NCBI RefSeq assembly: GCF_030825785.1
Contig: NZ_JAPJPG010000002.1
Location: forward strand, 1 to 64,000
Reading direction: 5' to 3'
Source: Anaerococcus sp.
Lineage (GTDB): Bacteria > Bacillota > Clostridia > Tissierellales > Peptoniphilaceae
DNA: 64,000 nt
Below are positions 21,001 through 30,000 of this stretch, piece after piece (position 1 is the first letter of the stretch; every line of letters starts with the position of its first letter). The translations under genes and the position numbers were made by a program. A model generated the notes under the pieces. It made no database searches. It had not been told where the DNA came from and saw nothing but the letters and a program-made list of their open reading frames with translations.

Positions 21001-24000
21001 AATTTAGGTCTTCCTCTTGAAACTAGAACTCTAGATAATCAAACATTTAAAACTGGCAAATCTGCCGTTTATGGTTTAGATGAAAATGGTAACATGGTTG
21101 TGAAGACTGTTAATGGTAGTACTGATGGTAGTGCCGTATTAAATAGTGTGCCTTCTAAAAACGAAAATCCGTCAGGTTACCAAGCAGTAGGAAACATTGC
21201 AGTTTATGAATTAGATACAATTTTAACAAACCCAGTCCAACCAAATAACTACAGCATTTCTGGAGTTTCTATATCAAGATTCAAAGACCTTCCTATAGAC
21301 CAACACTGGAATCTTCCACAAGGCTATGAAAAAATGCCTGCCCAAGACATAAATGTTGTTGACAAAAGTGGAAATAATTTAGGAAGTGCTCATGTAGATG
21401 CACAAGAAACTGGCAAACAAAGAATTATCACAGTTCCTAATGTTAAGTATTGGAATATAAATGAAAAAGGCGAAGCTAGTTTTATTGATCATAAAATAAA
21501 ACAAACTTTCCTTACAGAAAATGTAACTATAGGAACAAAAAAATATAAATACAACGAAAATACAAGTTACTATAACTACAACGACAAGAACCACTTCATA
21601 CTAAACTCACTAATGGAGGTTGATAATAAAAAGCCAGCTACTTTTAAAATAGTAAAAGTAGATAGCGAAACTGGTGATAAGCTTCCAGGAGCAAGCTTCC
21701 ACTTATTGGGAACTGGAGTAAGTGTAGTAACAGATGCGAACGGTGAAGCCACATTCACAAATATTCCACCTGGAACTTATACATTCCAAGAAACAAAAGC
21801 ACCAACCGGCTACAAGTTAGATGGGGAAAATAAGACCATAAGTATATCAGATAATGGTGAAGTTAATGTATCTGGTAAAAACGCTGATTTTTCACAAGCG
21901 GCAGGTAAAACAGAACTAGTAGAACATAACAATTATCCAAACTATCCAGACTACATGAATGCTATGCATTATGGAAAAGTTGACGCTAGTGGTAATGTAG
22001 AATTCTACCTATACCTAAAACCAATAGCTCCAAGACGAGGTGGAGTAACTGATAGAAATACAAGACTTGATATTTCCATACCAGGTGTAAATATTACAGA
22101 TGTAACAGCCTACGATGTGTCTCCAGGATATAGGCAAAATGTCAAATACAGTATGGAAAAACAAATTGCTGATCAGTATATTTCCATGCTTGGAAACAAT
22201 GTTATTAACGGATCACACAATAACAAAATAACTGGCACTCCAAATAAACCAGATGCTTACACAGGCAGAACTGGTTATCAAATCTACTTCCCAAAAGAAA
22301 GATTTGCAGGCGACTGGGGATTTTTGGTAAAGGTTAAGGCTAATATTGGTCAAAACAATTCAGCAAGCCTATATTACGATTGGCTAACCAATGAAGATAC
22401 AGCAAATCAAGCTAATCTTCAAAAAATTGTAAGATTAAGCAAAAATCCAAGTGGGGCAGATGATAAGCCAACAATAACTATTAAAAATACTCCATTTAAG
22501 AAAAAACCAATAGAAATTTTCAAATTTGCCAATACTTTTACTAATGGTAAGAGGGATAGACTTTCTGGAGCTGAATTTGTATTAAAAGATAGCGAAGGAA
22601 ACACTATTAGAAATGCATTTACTGACGAAAATGGTAAGGCAAGTTTTGGAGAATATCCAGAAGGAAGATATACTATCGAAGAAGTTAAGGCTCCAGACGG
22701 ATATGAGAAAAACGGTGTCTACTTCGAAGTAGAAGTTAACGAGTCTCAAGAAGTAAGATACACTGCACGTTTTGAAAATTCATCAGCTACACCACAACCA
22801 GGTCAAGATTACTTTATTGATAAAGGAGAAGAAATTGGTGGAACTAGTAAAAATATAGTAACTAGTGTTAACCAATGGCTTGACTACAACGAAGGCCAAT
22901 CCTACAGTCGTGGTGAAAGACCAAAAGTTTGGGAAGCTTATAGGTACGAATCTTTAAAATATCACGCAGATATCACTTTATCTAGATCATCTAAAGGTGA
23001 TAGATTTGAAATTCAATTTGACCCTAACCTTGACTTCACGCAATACTTTACAGGTTTTCCAAAACTTAGAATAAAGGGAAAAGATGTAGCAGATCCATAT
23101 TTCAACTATGAAACTAATCTATTAACTTATGTATTTAATGAAAATACTGATGGAGGAGCGGCAACAGCTACTATTGACCTTATAGGTATGATACCAAGTA
23201 AATATTATGCCAAGAATACTGGCACTTATCCATTTACTATAACAGTACAACCAAACCAAACAGGTATATCAGGTCAAAAATTAGACAAAAACATTGAAGC
23301 TTTCTTCGACGCCCATGATTCAGGTAACAACGAGCCTGTACAAAACTACTACTTTAGAGAAATCTATGAAGAAAACGGAGAGTATTATGTAGATGTAATA
23401 TCCTACTACAACGTAATAGGCGATAGAAATCCTTATAAAAAAGTTAATCCTAAAACACTTAACTATAACTGGATAACAACTAAATTCCAAGGAGGAAATA
23501 TTACTGATTGGGTAGGAGAAGGTACTGAGCCAAGACAAGTCCTTGATAGGGTAAAAATCTACCGTACCGAGGCAAATGTTAGAGTAATAAATAATGATTT
23601 TTTAGTTAATGACTATATGCCACTATCCATGGGTTTTAGGGCAGAACAAGAACCTAATATTTATAGGCCAGTTTTCAATGCTTCAGTTGATCCAAATCAA
23701 AATGCGACCATATCACAAAATGGTATTACATTGATTTATGATAAGGGTCAAATTAATCCAAATGGAAAACTGATAGATGATAAAAATCAACCACTTAAGA
23801 TAAAAATGCCTAGCATTAATAATGGTGAAGGTTATGTTATTGAGCAAAGATTTAAGATCCCAGATATAGATGCTTTCAATAATAAATGGAGAGCCTTTGT
23901 TATGAACAACGGCAACCTAAAATCAGCCTTCGCAAGTGGAGCCAACAAAAGTTTTGCAAAAGGAGATCAAACTGGTGGAGAAACTCCTAAATATTATAAA

Positions 24001-27000
24001 GAAGATGTCGGTGTAATAAACAAGAAATACACAGCAGGACAATTTAAGATAATAAAATCAAACCAATCCAATAATAGCAAACTTGCTGGAGCTACATTTG
24101 AATTAACAGATGCTAACAACAATACCATCTATAGAACTTCAGATAAGAACGGTGAACTAAGCTTTACAAATCTTGCTCCTGGCTCATACACCCTAAAAGA
24201 AACCAGGGCTCCAAAGGACTTTATCAAGTCAGAGAAAAGATGGTCAGTAAATGTTTATTCAGACGGATCAGTTAGAATTACTCAAATAGGAATACTTGGA
24301 TCTGATGAGTCATATTTTGGAAATAACGAAAATATTATCATCATGCCAGTATCCAACAAACCAAGTGGAACTAAGTTCCGTGTTTACAAGAAAGATTCTG
24401 ATGGAAAAGCTCTTCAAGGTGCAGAATTTACAATCACTAAACCAAATGATAATAACTTCCAAGCAATTAAAAAATCTTCAAATCAAAATGGACTTGTAGA
24501 ATTTGATTCGCTTGGAGAAGGCACATATTTAATAGAAGAAACTAAGGCACCATCAGGCTACAATAAACTTAACAAAAAATGGGTTCTTGTAATAGACAAG
24601 AATGGAAATAAAAAAGTCTATAATTATATGGGAAGTTCTGAAACAACTACAACATTAAACTCAATCCTAGAAAAACCTAATGTTAACTGGGTAGACGTTG
24701 CAGGAAGATCTCTTGACGGTTGGAATTTATATGACAACAGATATACAGGTTGGACAGGAAATAACGTCAATCCATTTAAAATGGGTACAAGAATTGTTGG
24801 TATAAATAGAGATGAAAAATATGTCATCCAAAGATATGTGATAAACCCAGAAGCAGCTAAAATAGGTGCAACTTCTGCAACAATTCACAGAGAAAAACCA
24901 GAATATCCAAACATGGATTGGTATAAAGGTGACGAAGCTTACCAAGTATACAAGCTTGATAAAGCTGTTACAGGAGTAATATCAGACATCAGACTTGCAG
25001 AATATGGTGCAACAGAAATCACAAGACAAGTTACAAAAGATGTTGATAATTCTCGCTTCGGTCAACCACAAAGACTAAAATTAAACTTCCCAGAAACTGA
25101 TAAACCATTAGTTGTTGACGTTAAAGTTCCATACAAGGACGAATCTGGTGGAGTTGGTACTGGTATGGACTGGACAGAAAATGGTACAACATACTGGAAG
25201 AGTGACTACTACGAAAGAGCAAGTGTAATTAAAGAAGCATCTCCTGTAGTATCAACTGATGCTAATATCGAAGGATCATATATAGGGGAAGGATCCTTAG
25301 ATGTAACAAATGAGTTCAAGACATTCGGATTCAAACTTAAAAAAGTAAAAGAGGATGCTAAAAACTCCATAATCGAAGGTGCGAAGTTTAGATTGACTGG
25401 ACCTGGCGAAGGCGGAGAAGAAAGAGAAATCACAACTGGAAAAGATGGTATAATTTCCTTTGATAAACTAAGACCAGGAATATACAAACTAGAAGAAATC
25501 GAACCTGCACCAGGTTACGAAAAATCAAACGTAGACTGGACTGTAAGAATAACATCTGATGGCTCTAAGTATATCAAGGTTAATAAACAAACAGGCCTTA
25601 CAGCAAATACTAATCTAGTTGATCCGAAAGCCAACGGAGCAAATACTAACACCCCAGTAAGAACTTTAGCCTACAGCAGTCTTTTAGAAAATAATAGTGA
25701 TATGTTAGCTAATAAAAACTTAGCAAAAACCCCAAGCTTAAAATCTATGGAAGAATTTAACGCTGGAGAAAGATTAGACTTAGCTGAAAATACACTAGAA
25801 TTTTCAGAAGAATCAATTCCTAGTCCACAAAGAGCACCAAGTGATTGGCAAAAAGTTGACCCAAATGCCTCTACTGGAAGAAGAGATAGAATTCAAGACA
25901 AGGACTTAGGAAACACAAAAATTACTGAAATCAATAAAGTTGATAAGAAATTTAGACAAGTTTTCTTACTAAAAGACTATTCTTCTACTTCAAAAAGAGA
26001 AGTTCAATTCCATAGACAGCCAGAAGAATATGGGATAAATTTAAGTGATGGCGGTAAGACTACTTATAAAATTTATACAGTAGATCCTAAATCAACTTTG
26101 GACAATCCAATAAAAATAAAAGATGTTACAAAGGCTTGTACACAAACTTATCCAACACCAACTGGCAAGAAACAAAGGATTAGGTCTGAGATCCCAGCTA
26201 CAATTAGAGGACCTTTGTATGTTGAAATAGAAACATCATATAATCCTCAATTTGGAGTTGGCTTGGGCGTTGATTATATTTATTCTAAGGGCTCAGGTCC
26301 ATGGGGAGACACTTTAAGTCTATGGATTGCTGACTCTTATGATTCTGAAACTTCAATAAATAAAAAACTAGTTTCTTCATTTGATCTGAATATTACTAAT
26401 GGAGCAAATGGAAAAGTTACAGCAAATAAAACTACTGATCTTAAGCAAGGTGAAAATGTCACACTAAATGTAAATCCAAGTGATGGATACGAACTTGACA
26501 AACTAACAGTAGCTGGAGTAGATGTAACAAAGAATGTGGCAGATGGAAAATATTCATTCACAATGCCAGCAAGTGATGTTGCAGTATCTGCTACATTTAA
26601 AGCAAAATTATATTCAGTTTGGACACAAAGTGTAGAACATGGTTCTATTAGTGCAAGTCCAAATAGTAATCTAAAAGCTGGAGATAAAGTTACTATAACA
26701 GCTAAGCCAGATCCTGGCTATAAGTTAGAAAAGATAACTTATAACGATAATAAGGGACAAGAGCAAACTATAAATCTTCCAGCAGCTGGAGATATCACAT
26801 TTACAATGCCAGCCTACAGCGTGGCACTAACAGCTCACTTTGTAGACGCACGACCAAGTTATGAGGTAAAAGTAAGTCAAGTTCAAACAGGCGGAAGTAT
26901 AAGTGCAAATCCAACAAGTGCAAAAGAGGGAGACACGGTTTCATTATCTGCTACTCCAAGTGAAGGCTATCTATTAGATAAATTTGTTGTAACATATGCC

Positions 27001-30000
27001 AACGGAAAAACCGTTGATGTGAATGAAAATAACCAATTCACAATGCCAAAATCTGATGTTACAGTTACAGCAACATTTAAGGAAAAACCAAAGAATGTTT
27101 ATCCAATAAGTGTAGAATCATCAGAAAATGGTAGCGTAAGCGTAAAAGCTAGTGCAAAAAATGGAGAAGAAGTTACAGTAAATGTAAATCCAGATGAATA
27201 CTATGAACTAGCTAGCCTAACTTATAACGGTAATCCTATAACAAAAGATGGCCAAGGAAATTATAAGTTTACAATGCCAGATCAAGCTGTAAGCATTGCT
27301 GCTTCTTTTAAACAAAAAGAAATAACAGGGCCACAAGAAGGTGAAATTGCTATACCTAGTGATGGCGAATTAATAAAAATCACTAACAAGCAAACAGGTC
27401 TTGATCTTAAAATATTCAAGAGAGATTCCAATAGTAGACCTCTTGAAGGTGGTAAGTTCACTTTAAAGAAAACAACAGATGAAAACTATACAACAGAAGA
27501 TAAAACTTTTACAAAAATAGAAGGAATCTCTGGCACAGATGGTAAGTTAGTATTTACTGATAGTGAAGGTAAAGAACAAACCCTAGCCTTACAACCTGGT
27601 TACTATCTATTAGAAGAAACAGAATCTCCATCAGGATACAAAAAAGCTCAAGCTCCTTGGAAGATTCACGTATATGAAGATAAAGAAACTAACCAATTAA
27701 AGGCAGACTACCAAGGACCAGATGAAACTCCAAATTCTTTTGTAAGTTCTGATAAGGCCTTGGATAATTCTGGAAATACTACTGGAATAAAAACAACTAA
27801 TAGCGGTATTAAATACGCAGCTCGTATGACTCATATCAATACAGAAGGTAAGACTTATATCCAAAGAATCTATATTGATACTAGGGAATATAATGGTCCT
27901 GTCAATGTTCAAATCAAACCAGTAATAAAAAGAGAAGAATTGGACGCTCCAGGTCAACCTCCAGTAACTACAAAAGAAGGTGTAAAGACTGCTTATAGAT
28001 CAACTTACAAGATAACTGGTCTTAACGGAGATCCAGATAAAGCAAAACTAAATGACATCTTTAGAAACTACACTATAGCAAACGACGATGTATCAGTAGT
28101 AAACACAGCTAGATGGAGACCTTTTGATTGGGGCTTTGACGAAGACCAATTAAACCTTGACCCAGGCGTTTACTATATTGATGTGGAAGGTTTCTATGAC
28201 GACAATATTACAAAAGAAGATATTGGCAAAATAGAAATGAATGTTGATTTCATGACACCAAGATACTTCTGGCAAGCAGATGGTTTATACCAAAACGGAA
28301 GTCAACACTATAAACTTGGAGGCTCCTACCAAGCAGGAGCAGAAACTTTTGGCTCTGTATACCAAAAAGACCAATATGTAAATGGTGTTCTTAAGAAAAA
28401 AGGAACTCCTACACCTTGGGGAGCATATAAACCTAATGGACAAAAATATCCTAACTGGTTGAGCAAAGAATTTTATGACGGATATGGAAATAAAAGATAC
28501 GCTGGTATAGTTGCAGTGCCTTCTAATGGTACTGATGCAATCATTGACTCAGTTACAACAAGTATAAGCATCAAACCATTATATACTTCTACTAAGACTA
28601 CTCAGGTTGGGCCAGAAGGTATGGATATAGTAAATGACGAAGAAACTTATAACATCACCTTCTCAAAACACGGTCGTGATGATAAAGATGAAGATATAAA
28701 TAGTGAAGAAGTTACAAAGAGAAGACTTGAAGGGGCAGTATTCAAGCTTCAAGAATTCGTAATCAATGGCTACAAGGATGTAGAAGGTTCCACTATATCA
28801 TCAGCCTTTAACGGATACTTTGGATTTAGAGGATTAAAACCAGGTAGGTATCAACTTATAGAAGTAAAAGCTCCAGAAGGCTACAAGCCAATAAATGGAC
28901 CGCTTCTACAATTTACAGTCGAAACAATCAAGACAAACTCTGGTAAGATTGTAGATCCAGGGAGCGGAGAAGTTGTTGATATCAAATCTATTAATGTTAA
29001 ATTCTCAGAAAATGATACTAAAGTTTACAAATTAAGCGACTTAAACATGGTTAATCCAGATGATTCTAACAAAATCATAAAAGTAAGCAGCGTGGATTCG
29101 AAGAAGATTAACGTTAAGAATAGTAAAATTGTAAACCCTACTACAAATACTATAGTTAATCTAAATGATTTAATTATTGTAACAGCAGATAATCACGAAT
29201 ATCCTATCAAGCAAATTAAAATTGTTGATGGATCAAGCGGTTACATTTCACTAGAATATGACAAAGCAAATGGGGTTTACCAATACGTTCCAGAAAAATC
29301 AACATCAGAAAAAGACGGTAAGCTAGTTGACTTCGTAACAAGCGCTACTGCCAAAAACATGGGTAAAATCGTAAACGAGAAACCAGGTAAGGGTGAAATC
29401 ACAGTTAAGAAAGTTGACCAAGAAGGTAATGCAATAAATGCCACAGAGCAATTACCAGGCGCAAAGTTTAAACTAACCAACAAAGAAACAGGAAGACATG
29501 AAGAAAAAACAGTTGGCCCAGATGGTACACTTAAATTTACTGGCTTAAATATAGGTAACTATAGACTTGAAGAAGTAAAATCACCTGACGGATATATCAA
29601 CAACAAGCAAGTTTGGAACTTCACAGTAGGTGGTGAGGGACTTGACCCTTATGCAGGAGAAGCACCTGCAAAAAGAAAAGATGTATCAAAAAGTATTAAA
29701 ATATCTGAATCTAAACTAAGTGTGTTAAATCCAGAAAGTAAAAAAGAAGGTTTACTATCTGATTATCAAAAAGAGATACACCCACACCTAGGAGAAGTAT
29801 TTGAATTTAATAACAAATACACTATTGATTCTAATTTAAGGATTAATCCTGGAGATTATTTTGTACTAAAATTAAGCGATAATATTGACCTTCACGGAGT
29901 AATGGAAAATCATATTACTAACCTTGATATAATTGCAGATGGAGTAGGTACAATTGCTAAGGCTGATTATAATAGAAAAGAAGGCACAATAACTTATACT

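Noticed and set aside
26137..26139. single cysteine in the adhesin as a thioester centre
   Set aside because: Context ACTQ does not match the usual thioester-domain pattern and the region lacks its other motifs.
27697..27957. minus-strand frames within the adhesin gene
   Set aside because: Low-complexity shadows of an intact long gene on the plus strand.
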